Source of the DNA: Haliea alexandrii
GTDB lineage: Bacteria; Pseudomonadota; Gammaproteobacteria; Pseudomonadales; Halieaceae
DNA: 64,000 nucleotides
Direction: 5' to 3'
NCBI RefSeq assembly: GCF_003719295.1
Contig: NZ_RFLW01000004.1
Span: forward strand, 124,001-188,000
This document shows, piece after piece, positions 37,428-46,866 of this stretch. Numbering within the stretch: the stretch's first letter is position 1; the number at the start of each line of letters is the position of its first letter. Position numbers and translations under genes: made by a program. Under the pieces are notes generated by a model that was not told the DNA's origin, made no database searches, and was given only the letters and a program-made list of their open reading frames with translations.

Positions 37428-38675
37428 TTATTTGCGGATATTGGTGCGAACACGCAGTTCGCGGAACACCACCGCATTGTGGTCGGTATTGTCTTTCTCC
37501 GGCTCGCCATCGAGCTCCAGGTCCGGGAACTGCTTGAACAGCTCCACCATGGTCAGGTACAGCTGACGCTTCGCCATGGCAGCACCAATGCAGTAGCGAG
37601 GACCGTAGCCAAACAGCACATCGGGGTTGAATTCGCGCTTGACGTCGAAGCGCTCGGGATCGGTGTAGTACTCTGGGTCGTGATCCTTGAGGTGCGGCAT
37701 CATCAACACCATCTGCCCCTTGGTCACCTTCTGGCCGAGGACGTCCATGTCCTCCGGTGCATAGCGCGCAAAACCCATCTTCGACGAGATTGACCAGCGC
37801 ATCACTTCGCTGAAGGTGTTGGAGAAGGCATCCGGCGACTCCAGCGCCGCAGGAATCTGGTCCCGGTGCTTGAGCAGGGCGTACAGTGTCCATTGCTGCG
37901 CCACCAGCGTGGTGTCTGCGCCGGCACCAATCAACGCCAGCACCAGCGTGATGATATCCCACTCGCCGAAATTCTCGTTCTCCTCCTCGATTTTCAGCAG
38001 CACGCTGAGGAAGTCGTCGGCACCCGGGTTAGCACGTCGTTCTGCAATCACACGCTGCAGAATCTCAATCGCACGGTTGCTGTCCTGACGCGCGGCTTCG
38101 CGGCGTTCATCGCTCAGGGTGGGGTTCCAGGCCTCGGTGAAGGTAAGCACTACCTGCTTGATTTCAGGCCAGTACTTCTCGGGCAAACCGACCATGCGGC
38201 TGATGGAGATGAAGGGGATATGGTTGGCGACCTTTTCGATGTAGTCGAAGCTCTCTAGATCAGCCAATTCACCAATCAGCTTCTCTACATCGGGCTTGAT
38301 ACGACGCTGGATCTCGTCAACCACGTTGCGCGAAAATGCCGGAGAAACAACACGGCGCACCAGCCGGTGGTGATCGTGATCGGCAAGCATGCTGTGGCCG
38401 ATCATCGCGCGCTCGTAATTGCTCCATTGATCCTCGGAGGGACGCGGCGGCGCGAACTCCCAATCGTAGAAGTCAGAGGACAGGTATTCATTGCGCCAGC
38501 ATTCCATGATGTCGGGCATGCGGGTCATGATCCAGGCCTGCCAGGGCGCGTACCAGACCAGACGGCCGCGCTGGGCTAGTGCCAGATACTGACTGGACGC
38601 CGTCTTCAGATACTCCTCGGACGCCGGATTGAACAGCTCCTCTATGGGCTGTTGGGTTTCGCTGACTGCCTGCAT
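37428..38675 (-). CDS. Cytochrome P450
   Basis: 415 residues from ATG 38675, chosen because AGAGGAG lies six bases upstream; an earlier in-frame start six codons upstream lacks this. The heme-thiolate Cys362 is in FGYGPRYCIGAAMA. The I-helix oxygen-activation motif is GAGADTT, and an ExxR motif (EVMR) is present. It is a soluble bacterial P450 needing a ferredoxin and a reductase, neither encoded in the window. It is the first gene of the P450-Rieske-ADC-SDR set. Confidence 0.94.
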   Translation of the reverse strand: MQAVSETQQPIEELFNPASEEYLKTASSQYLALAQRGRLVWYAPWQAWIMTRMPDIMECWRNEYLSSDFYDWEFAPPRPSEDQWSNYERAMIGHSMLADHDHHRLVRRVVSPAFSRNVVDEIQRRIKPDVEKLIGELADLESFDYIEKVANHIPFISISRMVGLPEKYWPEIKQVVLTFTEAWNPTLSDERREAARQDSNRAIEILQRVIAERRANPGADDFLSVLLKIEEENENFGEWDIITLVLALIGAGADTTLVAQQWTLYALLKHRDQIPAALESPDAFSNTFSEVMRWSISSKMGFARYAPEDMDVLGQKVTKGQMVLMMPHLKDHDPEYYTDPERFDVKREFNPDVLFGYGPRYCIGAAMAKRQLYLTMVELFKQFPDLELDGEPEKDNTDHNAVVFRELRVRTNIRK

Positions 38676-38812
38676 ATTTTGCTCCTCTGCCAAATGGCTG
38701 ACGCAAGAATATACGTTCGGAGAAAACTACACACAAGTGTATTTTTATTAAAAGCGCGTCATGGCATGGCAAAGCGGGGGGAAAAACGCGACAAAAGCCG
38801 CTCAGGTGGGGC

Positions 38813-39229
38813 TCAGCTGCGCTTTTCCCGCACGTAAAGCACCAGTGAGTGGTCTACTATCTCGAAACCGTGTTCGGCAGCGATTTCCTTTTGACGACGC
38901 TCGATCACCGGATCGTTGAACTCGATGACGGCACCCGTGGTCATGCACACCATATGGTCATGATGTTCACCGGTATCCAGCTCGAATACCGAGTGCCCGG
39001 TTTCAAAGTTGTGGCGGTTGACGAGGCCGGCCGTTTCGAACTGCGTCAGCACGCGATACACCGTGGCCAGGCCCACGTCTTCACCCGCATCACGCAGCTT
39101 CTGGTAGACATCTTCCGCGCTCAGGTGCTCGCTGGTCTCGCTGGTGGCCTCCAGGATCTGCAGGATTTTGACCCGCGGCAGCGTGACCTTGAGGCCGGCA
39201 TTACGCAATTCCTGATTGTCAGTCGGCAT
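38813..39229 (-). CDS. fur: Ferric uptake regulator
   Basis: 138 residues from ATG 39229 (MPTDNQELRNAGLKVTLPRVKIL), the normal Fur length. The winged helix (SAEDVYQKLRDAGEDVGLATVYRVL) and the metal region ELDTGEHHDHMVCM are clear. Unlike E. coli Fur there is no CxxC pair after HHDH; only one cysteine is left, a pattern also known from Pseudomonas-type Fur without structural CxxC zinc. It controls iron uptake genes. It is divergent from bamE. Confidence 0.95.
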   Translation of the reverse strand: MPTDNQELRNAGLKVTLPRVKILQILEATSETSEHLSAEDVYQKLRDAGEDVGLATVYRVLTQFETAGLVNRHNFETGHSVFELDTGEHHDHMVCMTTGAVIEFNDPVIERRQKEIAAEHGFEIVDHSLVLYVREKRS

Positions 39230-39303
39230 GGCTTCGGGGGTTCTCTGTACAGGTCTGGACGGGTATGATGCCACCCCATCATGACAAGTGGAAGTTAAAG
39301 CCC

Positions 39304-39672
39304 ATGCGCAGCCTTTTCCTGGCACTGGCACTGGCCTCGCTCACGGCCTGCGGCAATTTCGGATTCCCCGGGGTATACCGTATCGACATCGAGCAGGGCA
39401 ACATCGTCACCCAGGATATGATAGACCAACTGCAACCGGGCATGAGCCAACGTCAAGTGCGTTTCATCCTCGGTACCCCGCTGGTGGAAGACAGCTTCAA
39501 CGCCGAACGCTGGGACTACCCGTACCTGCTGCGCAATGGCAACGATGTGATTCGGGAAGCCACGGTCAGTATCCACTTCGAGGGCGACAGTCTGGCAACC
39601 GTCACGGGCGACTACCTGCCACAATGGGCGGCGGCTACGTCGACTGATGCCGCCAGCGCAGCAAGCGAATAG
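39304..39672 (+). CDS. bamE: Outer membrane protein assembly factor BamE (OmlA)
   Basis: 122 residues from ATG 39304. A lipoprotein signal peptide ends in lipobox LTAC. The SmpA/OmlA domain is recognisable (IDIEQGNIVTQDMIDQLQPGMS and FILGTPLVEDSF). It is a small lipoprotein of the BAM complex that inserts beta-barrel proteins. A TATGAT at 39264-39269 could be its -10 element. The fur-bamE divergent arrangement matches Pseudomonas fur-omlA. Confidence 0.95.
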   Translation: MRSLFLALALASLTACGNFGFPGVYRIDIEQGNIVTQDMIDQLQPGMSQRQVRFILGTPLVEDSFNAERWDYPYLLRNGNDVIREATVSIHFEGDSLATVTGDYLPQWAAATSTDAASAASE

Positions 39673-39676
39673 CGAC

Positions 39677-39991
39677 TCAGCCCGCGTCTTCCTGACGCCG
39701 TTCCTTGACCCGCGCTGCGCGCGCCTTGCGCACCTCCTTGGGGTCGGCCTTCAGCGGCCGATAGATCTCCACCCTGTCGCCCGCGTGCAGTGCCTGGTCA
39801 GCGGCCACTAACTTCCCGAATATGCCCAGGCGGGCGTCGTCCAGATCGAGCCCCTCAAAACGCTCGACCACCCCCGAACGCCGTGCAGCTTCCAGTGCCG
39901 TGGTACCCTCGGCGACCGTCAATGGAATGATGGCCTGCCTCTCGGGCAGCGCATAGGCCACTTCAACCTGGATCATTGCTGTCTCGCTCAT
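39677..39991 (-). CDS. rnfH: RnfH family ubiquitin-like protein
   Basis: 104 residues with the RnfH/UPF0125 pattern: IQVEVAYALPERQAIIPLTV, LGIFGKLVAADQALHAGDRVEIYRPL, then a basic tail. The fold is beta-grasp. The function is not firmly known. It lies downstream of ratA with a six-base gap, as in E. coli and Pseudomonas. Confidence 0.92.
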   Translation of the reverse strand: MSETAMIQVEVAYALPERQAIIPLTVAEGTTALEAARRSGVVERFEGLDLDDARLGIFGKLVAADQALHAGDRVEIYRPLKADPKEVRKARAARVKERRQEDAG

Positions 39992-39997
39992 CTTGTC

Positions 39998-40429
39998 CTA
40001 GCCGTAAAGTTGCCGCGCGCGGCGCCCAATCGCGTCCACCAGGCTGTTGGTGACGCTGTCAAACAAACGGCTCACTGCCGCACCCACCAGCAGGCTGCTG
40101 GTGCTGAACTCAAGGTCCAGCGTGACCTTGCAGGCGCTATTGCCCAGACCTCGAAACTCCCAGTTGCCCTGGAAATAATCAAAAGGGCCATCGAGCAGTT
40201 CCAATGTGATGTACTGCGGTGCCTGCAGACGGTTGCGGGTGCTGAAGCTTTGCGTAATGCCGCCGCGCGCGAGATCGAGACGCGCTTCCACCACATCCGC
40301 CTCGCGCCGCAGCACGCGGGAACCCACACAGCCTTCCATGAATTCGGGGTAAGCCTCGATATCATTCACCAGCTCAAACAGCTGCCGGTCTGCATAGGGC
40401 AACAAGGCATGGCGGTAGATTCGGGTCAT
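39998..40429 (-). CDS. ratA: RatA/COQ10-like START-domain protein
   Basis: 143 residues of the polyketide-cyclase/COQ10 type: HALLPYADRQLFELVNDIEAYPEF at the start and the helix LVDAIGRRARQLYG at the end. E. coli RatA was reported to block ribosome subunit joining, while the eukaryotic relative COQ10 binds ubiquinone. A ubiquinone-related role is at least as likely. It is paired with rnfH. Confidence 0.9.
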   Translation of the reverse strand: MTRIYRHALLPYADRQLFELVNDIEAYPEFMEGCVGSRVLRREADVVEARLDLARGGITQSFSTRNRLQAPQYITLELLDGPFDYFQGNWEFRGLGNSACKVTLDLEFSTSSLLVGAAVSRLFDSVTNSLVDAIGRRARQLYG

Positions 40430-40471
40430 CGCGATCTCTTTCAGGGGTGGCGGCCTGGCACCGCCCCGGGT

Positions 40472-41827
40472 TTACTCGGTTAACAGGGCACTTGCCATGA
40501 CCAGCAAGATGCCCAGCGGCGCAATATACCGCAACAGGAAGTACCAGAGCGAAAAAAACTGCGGGCTTTCGCGGTACAGCTGAGCCCGCAGCAGCGGCCG
40601 GCCCAGTCGCCAACCCACCAGCAACGCGGTGCCCAGCGCTGCCAGCGGCAACAACACCCCGCCCGCCAGCTGGTCCATGTGGCGAAACAGGTCCGGCGCC
40701 GTGCCGCGGCTGCTCGGTGCCAGCGTCGCCGCCGCCGCGTAGGCCAGCAACCACACCACGGCGCCCACAATAACCGCCGAGGTCACCCGACGCAGTCCGA
40801 AGCGCTGCTTGATAGCACCGGTCACCGGCTCCAGGATGGCGATGGCAGAACCCAGCGCCACCAGTGCCACCAGCGCGAAGAACAACGCCCCGAACACCTC
40901 ACCATTGAGCATATTGCCGAAAGCGTAGGGCAGGCTGATGAACATGAGGCCGGGGCCCATGGAGGGCAGTAGATGGCTGGCAAACACCAGCGGAAATATC
41001 GCCAGACCCATGGCGATGGCGACCAGGGTATCGAACAGCGCCACAGCCAACACTGAGCGCCCAAGGGGCGCACGCACGGGCGCGTAACTGCCGTAGCTGA
41101 TACCCGTGCCTACGCCAACCCCGAGGGTGAAGAAAGCCTGGCCCAGCGCCATCAGTACTGCCTCGGCGTTGAAGTCCAGCCACTGCACGGAAAACAGGAA
41201 CTTGCCCGCCGCCGATGCATTGCCATTAGCCAGGCTGTACTGCACCAGCAACACCAGGCCCGCCAGCAGGGTGGGCACCACCAACCACGCGAGAAAACCA
41301 ATGCCGCGGCGTACACCCGCTCCCACAACAGTCACGGCGCAGACGAGAAACACCGTCTGCCCCAGCAACATGCGGTCGCCGTCCTCCACCAGTGCTGCAA
41401 AATACTGCCCGGCGTTGAACATGCTCGCGGCATTGAAGCTGCCTGCATACATGGCCGCCGCGTACACCAGAGCCCAGCCGGCAACCACCACATACAACGC
41501 CAGCAGCAGCACCCCGGTAGCGCAGATGAACCACGGCAACACGCGCCACGCAGGGCGCAGACGCGAGCGGTCCACGGCCCGGTTGATCGACTCCACCACA
41601 CTGCCCATGCCCTGCCGTCCAAGCACCAGCTCGGCGATCAGCAGGGGCACACCCAGCAGCAGCAGAAATACGACATAGGCGACCACAAAGGGGCCGCCTC
41701 CGTACTCGCCACTCAGGTAGGAGAACCGCCATATGCTCCCCATACCCACCGTGGCGCAGGCCAGCGACAGCACAAACGTCATCCGTGAGCGCCACTCCCC
41801 CAGCGGATTCCCCACACTCGAACTCAC
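40472..41827 (-). CDS. Sodium-dependent transporter, neurotransmitter:sodium symporter (SNF/NSS) family
   Basis: 451 residues with about eleven to twelve membrane helices. The N-terminal signature [38 protein letters not shown] is typical of bacterial NSS transporters and contains helix-1 residues for sodium binding. It probably imports an amino acid or amine. It lies between ratA and smpB, where Pseudomonas has no gene, so it is an insertion in the conserved order. Confidence 0.92.
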   Translation of the reverse strand: MSSSVGNPLGEWRSRMTFVLSLACATVGMGSIWRFSYLSGEYGGGPFVVAYVVFLLLLGVPLLIAELVLGRQGMGSVVESINRAVDRSRLRPAWRVLPWFICATGVLLLALYVVVAGWALVYAAAMYAGSFNAASMFNAGQYFAALVEDGDRMLLGQTVFLVCAVTVVGAGVRRGIGFLAWLVVPTLLAGLVLLVQYSLANGNASAAGKFLFSVQWLDFNAEAVLMALGQAFFTLGVGVGTGISYGSYAPVRAPLGRSVLAVALFDTLVAIAMGLAIFPLVFASHLLPSMGPGLMFISLPYAFGNMLNGEVFGALFFALVALVALGSAIAILEPVTGAIKQRFGLRRVTSAVIVGAVVWLLAYAAAATLAPSSRGTAPDLFRHMDQLAGGVLLPLAALGTALLVGWRLGRPLLRAQLYRESPQFFSLWYFLLRYIAPLGILLVMASALLTE

Positions 41828-41921
41828 CGGAAAAACTTCCTTCTAATCATAGGCTTGGAGTGTACCAGAGGGCGGGCGGTGAAAAGAGCCAAATTCACGT
41901 TCCAGTGTGCGGGCTTGTCCG

Positions 41922-41927
41922 TATAAT
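41922..41927 (+). promoter_or_regulatory. Perfect -10 hexamer just upstream of smpB
   Basis: TATAAT at 41922-41927 is a perfect sigma-70 -10 element with a TTCCAG (-35-like, weak) 16 bases further up. The smpB ATG begins only eight bases after the hexamer, so transcription would start at or next to the initiation codon. Confidence 0.55.
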
Positions 41928-41934
41928 GCGCGGC

Positions 41935-42417
41935 ATGAGTAAGAAGAAGCCAGCAAAAAACGACAATGTGATCGCACGCAACAAGCGCGCGACCTTCGAC
42001 TACCACCTGCTCGACAGTTATGAAGCCGGCGTGGCGCTGGAGGGCTGGGAGGTCAAGAGCCTGCGGATGGGCAAATGCCAGCTCACCGATTCCTACGTGC
42101 TGATGAAAGACGGCGAAGCCTGGCTGCTGGGTACGCAGATCACGCCGCTGGACACCGTGTCCACGCACTTCGTGAGCGACCCCACCCGTACCCGCAGGCT
42201 GCTCCTGCACCGCAAGGAACTGGCCAAGATTCTGGCAGCAACCAGCCAGAAAGGCCTGACCTGTGTGTGCACCCAACTGTACTGGAAGGGCCATCTGGTC
42301 AAGGCGCGCATCGCACTGGCGGAAGGCAAGAAAGGCCACGACAAACGCGACACGGAAAAAGAACGCGACTGGGACCGACAAAAGCAGCGCATCATTCGGG
42401 ACAACGTCAAGCAGTAA
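41935..42417 (+). CDS. smpB: SsrA-binding protein SmpB
   Basis: 160 residues from ATG 41935 ([10 protein letters not shown]). Family motifs are [29 protein letters not shown] and [19 protein letters not shown], with the basic C-terminal tail ([12 protein letters not shown]). SmpB binds tmRNA and places it in stalled ribosomes. No Shine-Dalgarno is seen, and a TATAAT lies directly upstream, so the message may be leaderless. The tmRNA gene lies only 7.5 kb downstream. Confidence 0.97.
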   Translation: MSKKKPAKNDNVIARNKRATFDYHLLDSYEAGVALEGWEVKSLRMGKCQLTDSYVLMKDGEAWLLGTQITPLDTVSTHFVSDPTRTRRLLLHRKELAKILAATSQKGLTCVCTQLYWKGHLVKARIALAEGKKGHDKRDTEKERDWDRQKQRIIRDNVKQ

Positions 42418-42502
42418 CCCCGCTGGGCTGTCAGGAGCCATTGTCGGGCCTCGCCAACGCTGGCAACATACGGATGCCCCTAACGGACTCAGGTTGTCAC
42501 GC

Positions 42503-43489
42503 ATGTCGAAAGAACGTATCAACGAGCTCCGCTCGCGCATGCAGGAGTCCATTATTGGCCAGGAGGCCGTCATCGAGCGGCTGTTGATAGGGCTGCTGGC
42601 GAATGGCAACCTGCTGGTGGAGGGCCTGCCGGGCCTGGCCAAGACCCGCGCCATCAAGGCTCTCGCCGAACACCTGGAAGCCGACTTCAGCCGCATCCAG
42701 TTCACACCCGACCTGCTCCCTTCCGATGTCACCGGCACTGAGGTCTACTACCAGGACGGCAACCGCGGGGACTTCCGCTTCGAGCCCGGCCCCATCTTCG
42801 CCAACATCGTGCTCGGCGACGAAATCAACCGCGCACCGGCCAAGGTACAGGCCGCCATGCTCGAGGCCATGGAAGAACGTCAGGTCACGGTGGCCGGCAA
42901 GACGCACAGCATGCCGCCGCTGTTCATGGTGATGGCGACACAGAACCCGGTGGAACAGGAGGGCACCTACCCGCTGCCCGAGGCGCAAATGGACCGCTTC
43001 CTCATGCACGTCAATATCGTCTACCCGCCAGTGGAAGACGAAATACGCATCGTCGACCTGGTGCGTATCGAAGAGCAGCGGGCTCAGGTAGCCACAGATC
43101 AGGACAGCGCCGCCGAAAAGCCCGCGCGTATTCCGCAACAGGCCGTGTTCGATGCGCGACGGGAAATTGCCGAGGTGCATGTGTCGGCGCCGATGAAGCG
43201 CTACATGGCCGATCTCGTCTATGCCACTCGCACGCCCGAGAAGTACTCGGCCGACGTGGCACGCTGGATCGAGGTGGGGGCGAGCCCACGGGCTTCCATC
43301 GCTTTGGACAAATGCGGCCGCACCCACGCCTGGCTGCGCGGGCGCGACTACCTCGACCCTGAAGACATCCGCGCCATTGTCCACGACTGCTTGCGGCACC
43401 GGCTGATGCTGTCCTATGAAGCACACGGTGAGCGCATGAACGCCGACAAGGTCATCGACACACTGTTGGCCGAGGTGGCACTGCCCTAG
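42503..43489 (+). CDS. MoxR family AAA+ ATPase
   Basis: 328 residues from ATG 42503 (MSKERINELR). Walker A is in the MoxR form EGLPGLAKT (Lys47), Walker B is LGDEINRAP, and sensor 1 is MATQNP. MoxR ATPases help to mature or regulate VWA-domain proteins encoded beside them. It is the first gene of a seven-gene Bat-type operon in which nearly every gene overlaps the next. Confidence 0.95.
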   Translation: MSKERINELRSRMQESIIGQEAVIERLLIGLLANGNLLVEGLPGLAKTRAIKALAEHLEADFSRIQFTPDLLPSDVTGTEVYYQDGNRGDFRFEPGPIFANIVLGDEINRAPAKVQAAMLEAMEERQVTVAGKTHSMPPLFMVMATQNPVEQEGTYPLPEAQMDRFLMHVNIVYPPVEDEIRIVDLVRIEEQRAQVATDQDSAAEKPARIPQQAVFDARREIAEVHVSAPMKRYMADLVYATRTPEKYSADVARWIEVGASPRASIALDKCGRTHAWLRGRDYLDPEDIRAIVHDCLRHRLMLSYEAHGERMNADKVIDTLLAEVALP

Positions 43490-43501
43490 CGGCGCCCGGC
43501 C

Positions 43502-44446
43502 ATGCGCGACGACCCCCGCATCCACGTCTCTCTCGAGCACTTGCGCAATCTGCAGGGCGCCGCGGAACAACTCAGCTTCCTCCCGCGCCAGCCCGCGCGT
43601 AGCGTGCTCAATGGCCAACACGCCTCGCGCCTGCGCGGACGCGGCCTCAACTTCGAGGAAATGCGCGACTACCTGCCCGGTGACGACGTGCGGTCCATCG
43701 ACTGGAAGGCCACCGCACGCACGGGCAGACCGCATGTGCGGGTGTACACCGAGGAACGCGACCGCCCTGCACTGCTGGTGGTTGACCAGCGCATGTCCAT
43801 GTTTTTCGGCTCCACCCTCAATATGAAGTCGGTCACCGCAGTGGAGGCGGCGGCCATCGCCGCCTTCGGCGTGCTGGGCGCCGGGGATCGCGTGGGTGGC
43901 ATCGTGTTCGATGACAGCACGCAAGCGGAGTTTGCGCCGCGCCGTAGCCGGCGCACCGTGTTCGCGCTGCTGCAGGCAATGGCCGATTACAACGGCGCAC
44001 TGCACGCGGCAAAGCGCGTGGACGAGAGCGCCGACCGCTTGAACGATGTGCTGCGGCCGGTGGCGCGGCTGGCCCGCCACGACCACCTCGTGGTCATATT
44101 GAGCGACTTTGCCGGGGCCAATGAAACCACACGCAAGCGCCTGGCGACCATTGCCGCGCACAACGATGTGTTACTCATGCTGGTGCACGACCCGCTGGCC
44201 GAGCAGGGCCTGGCGCAGGGAGAGCCCACGGTACTTGGCGACGGCCATTTGCAGGCGGAAATCGACCTCAGCCACAGTGCCACACTGCAAGCCGTGGGGG
44301 GCTTCACCCGCCAGCGGCTGCAGACCATCCGCAACTGGCAGCGCGAAATCAACCTGTCGGTTCTGCCCCTGAATGCGGCGCACAGCACACTGCCCCAGAT
44401 CCGCCAGCTACTGGATCAGCGGCGCCCGGCCCGGAGCCGCGCATGA
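43502..44446 (+). CDS. DUF58 domain-containing protein
   Basis: 314 residues. The DUF58 signature LPGDDVRSIDWKATARTGRPHVRVY lies at residues 56-84, and a VWA-like fold follows. DUF58 proteins are standard partners of MoxR ATPases. The start lies 12 bp after moxR and the stop overlaps the next gene (ATGA). Confidence 0.93.
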   Translation: MRDDPRIHVSLEHLRNLQGAAEQLSFLPRQPARSVLNGQHASRLRGRGLNFEEMRDYLPGDDVRSIDWKATARTGRPHVRVYTEERDRPALLVVDQRMSMFFGSTLNMKSVTAVEAAAIAAFGVLGAGDRVGGIVFDDSTQAEFAPRRSRRTVFALLQAMADYNGALHAAKRVDESADRLNDVLRPVARLARHDHLVVILSDFAGANETTRKRLATIAAHNDVLLMLVHDPLAEQGLAQGEPTVLGDGHLQAEIDLSHSATLQAVGGFTRQRLQTIRNWQREINLSVLPLNAAHSTLPQIRQLLDQRRPARSRA

Positions 44447-44913
44447 GCCAGTACGACGGGTTATCGCTGTCGCAACTCATCGACCTGCTACACGGCATTG
44501 TGCCTCCGGAGCCCGTGCCCCTGCTGCCCGCCACCGCCGGCTGGTGGGTCTTGGCGGGCGGGCTGCTGGCGCTGGGCCTGATTGCCCTTGCGCACCGGAT
44601 GGCATCCTACCGGGCCAACCGTTACCGGCGTGAAGCGCTGCGCGCACTGGATGCGTTGGCGCGGCAGGAGGCCGCCGCGAGCCAGGCCGTCGCCGTGCTG
44701 CTGAAACGCACCGCACTGGGGGCCTATCCACGTCATGACGTCGCCGCCCTGCAAGGTGCCGCCTGGGCGGATTTCCTCTGCCGCAGCAGCGGCAACCACC
44801 CCGAGGTGCGAGCCGCCGCAAGCGCGCTGGCACAGGCCGCCTATGTCCCACCTGTCAGCGACCCCCAGCTGATCGCGGCCGCACGCCGCTGGATCGAGGT
44901 ACACCGTGTTTGA
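44443..44913 (+). CDS. DUF4381 family single-pass membrane protein
   Basis: 156 residues with one membrane helix at about 25-46 (AGWWVLAGGLLALGLIALAH) and a cytosolic C-terminal part. DUF4381 proteins are found in MoxR/Bat operons; their activity is unknown. It is coupled to both neighbours by overlaps of four and eight bases. Confidence 0.85.
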   Translation: MSQYDGLSLSQLIDLLHGIVPPEPVPLLPATAGWWVLAGGLLALGLIALAHRMASYRANRYRREALRALDALARQEAAASQAVAVLLKRTALGAYPRHDVAALQGAAWADFLCRSSGNHPEVRAAASALAQAAYVPPVSDPQLIAAARRWIEVHRV

Positions 44914-45886
44914 ACTGGGCTTCAGCTGGGGCGTGCTGGCCCTGCCCCTGCCCCTGCTGCTCTGGTGGGGGCTGCCGCCACACCGGGAACGCGCCAACGC
45001 GCTGCGGGTACCCTTTTTTGCCGACATCGTGGCCGCCTCCGGCGTCGAGCCGGGCACGGGAGCCGTTGTGCGCCGTCGCAGGCGCCTGCAGGCGTTTGTA
45101 CTCTGGCTGACCTGGTTGCTGCTGGTGTTGGCACTGATGCGCCCCACCTGGGTGGGCGAGCCGATCGTGCGCACGGAGGTTGCCCGCGACATCATGCTGG
45201 CGATCGACCTCTCCGGCTCAATGGATTACCGGGACTTTCCCGGCCTCGACGGCGAGCCCATTTCCCGCCACCAGGCCGTGCAGCAGGTGGTGACGGATTT
45301 CATTGCCGCCCGTCAGGCCGACCGCGTGGGGCTGATTGTCTTCGGCGACAAAGCCTATATACAGCTGCCCTTCACCCGCGACCTGGCCACGGCAAGCCAG
45401 CTGATGGACCTGATGGCGGTGGCCATGGCCGGGCCACAGACCGCGCTGGGCGATGCCATCGGCCTCGCCATCCACGCCTTCGAGTCGAGCACCCTGGATG
45501 AGCGCATTCTCATTCTGCTCACCGACGGCAACGACACCGCCAGCCGTATGACACCCATCAACGCCGCCGCCATCGCCGCGCGCAACGGCCTGGAGATCTA
45601 CACCATCGGTATCGGCGACCCGCAGGCCACGGGGGAAGACCGGGTCGACTTCGGCTTGTTGGCGGAAATCGCCGAACGCACAGGTGGGGAATTCTTCAAC
45701 GCCGAAGACGAATCGGCGCTGGCTGCGGTGTACCAGCGCATTGATGAAGCCACCGCCGCCGAGGTCAACACGGAATCCTGGCGACCGCGGTATTCGCTGG
45801 TAGCCTGGCCTGCAAGCGCTGCACTGCTCCTCGGCCTCACGGCACTGGCCCTCCTGCTGTTTAACCGGCAGAGGCACAGCGCATGA
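44906..45886 (+). CDS. VWA domain-containing membrane protein (BatA-like)
   Basis: 326 residues from GTG 44906, inside the end of the preceding gene. Two N-terminal hydrophobic stretches and one at the C-terminus (LVAWPASAALLLGLTALALLL) flank a VWA domain. The metal-binding MIDAS motif is complete: Asp101-x-Ser103-x-Ser105 (AIDLSGSM). The layout is that of BatA/BatB proteins in the aerotolerance-type operon. The function is not settled. Confidence 0.92.
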   Translation: MFELGFSWGVLALPLPLLLWWGLPPHRERANALRVPFFADIVAASGVEPGTGAVVRRRRRLQAFVLWLTWLLLVLALMRPTWVGEPIVRTEVARDIMLAIDLSGSMDYRDFPGLDGEPISRHQAVQQVVTDFIAARQADRVGLIVFGDKAYIQLPFTRDLATASQLMDLMAVAMAGPQTALGDAIGLAIHAFESSTLDERILILLTDGNDTASRMTPINAAAIAARNGLEIYTIGIGDPQATGEDRVDFGLLAEIAERTGGEFFNAEDESALAAVYQRIDEATAAEVNTESWRPRYSLVAWPASAALLLGLTALALLLFNRQRHSA

Positions 45887-46866
45887 TTGAGCACCTGCAT
45901 TTCCTGCGCCCACTGTGGCTATTTGCAGTGCCCGCCGTAGCCGGCATCTGGTGGCTGCTGCGCAACCGCCGCAGCCCCGAGCACGCCTTCGGCAACCTGG
46001 TTGCACCGCACCTGCGCAGCGCGCTCACCATCAAGCACACCACCCAGACACGCGTTACGGCCCTGGACAGCTTCGCGCTGGCACTGCTGCTACTGGCCCT
46101 GGCTGCTGCGGGCCCCGCCTGGCGCCAGCAGGTAGCGCCCTGGTTCGAGGAAACAGCGCCGCTGGTTATCGCCATGGAGGTCACCGATTCCATGCGCAGC
46201 AACGACCTCACACCCAGCCGGCTGGAGCGCGCCCGCTTCAAGGCGCTGGACCTGGTGGCCGCGCGCACCGGTGCGCGCACGGCGCTGATTGTGTATGCCG
46301 GCTCCGCGCATATCGTAGTGCCGCCCACCACCGACAGCGCGATCCTGGCTGGCTTTCTGGAAAGCCTGGACCCGGCCATCATGCCTCGCCAGGGCACCAA
46401 CAGCGTGGCAGCGCTGCCGCTGGCACTGGACCTGCTCGGCGAGAGCGCCCAAATCGGTACCCTGCTGTTCATTGGCGATGGCTTTGACAGCGCAGACATC
46501 CCCGCCCTGGCGAGCTTCACGGCCAACCCGTCAGCGCCGGCGGTGGCCGCACTGGTCGTGGGCACCGATGCCGGTGGGGTGGCGCTGCTGCCGGATGGCA
46601 AACCGGTGCTCGGGCCCGCTGGCGGCGCCCTGCAAACCGCCATCGACGGTGACCTGTTGGCCCGGGTAGGCCGCGAAACCGGCATGACCCTGGTGCGCAG
46701 CGAGCCCGGTGACGGTGACATACGCCGCTTGCTGCGCCTGATTGAATCCAACCTGCTACAGGCGGAAGATCCGGACGCCGAATGGCACGACGAAGGCTGG
46801 TTGTTGCTGTGGCCCGCTCTGCTGCTGGTGCTCTACGGCTTTCGCCGTGGCTGGGTGTTGCGATGA
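45883..46866 (+). CDS. VWA domain-containing membrane protein (BatB-like) with altered MIDAS
   Basis: 327 residues, same layout as the preceding VWA gene, with membrane segments near both ends. The typical BatB context (PSRLERARFKALDLV) is present. The MIDAS motif, normally D-x-S-x-S, reads Glu99-x-Thr101-x-Ser103 (AMEVTDSM). Metal binding may be changed. It begins inside the stop of the previous gene (ATGA). Confidence 0.9.
   Translation: MIEHLHFLRPLWLFAVPAVAGIWWLLRNRRSPEHAFGNLVAPHLRSALTIKHTTQTRVTALDSFALALLLLALAAAGPAWRQQVAPWFEETAPLVIAMEVTDSMRSNDLTPSRLERARFKALDLVAARTGARTALIVYAGSAHIVVPPTTDSAILAGFLESLDPAIMPRQGTNSVAALPLALDLLGESAQIGTLLFIGDGFDSADIPALASFTANPSAPAVAALVVGTDAGGVALLPDGKPVLGPAGGALQTAIDGDLLARVGRETGMTLVRSEPGDGDIRRLLRLIESNLLQAEDPDAEWHDEGWLLLWPALLLVLYGFRRGWVLR

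Noticed and set aside
39998-40429. ratA-rnfH as a toxin-antitoxin pair
   Set aside because: Despite the historical name, both genes are conserved housekeeping neighbours of smpB and bamE; there is nothing in the sequence to support an addiction module.
42497-44161. About 550-codon open frame opposite the moxR and DUF58 genes
   Set aside because: The plus-strand genes have clear MoxR and DUF58 signatures; the antisense frame shows no domain.
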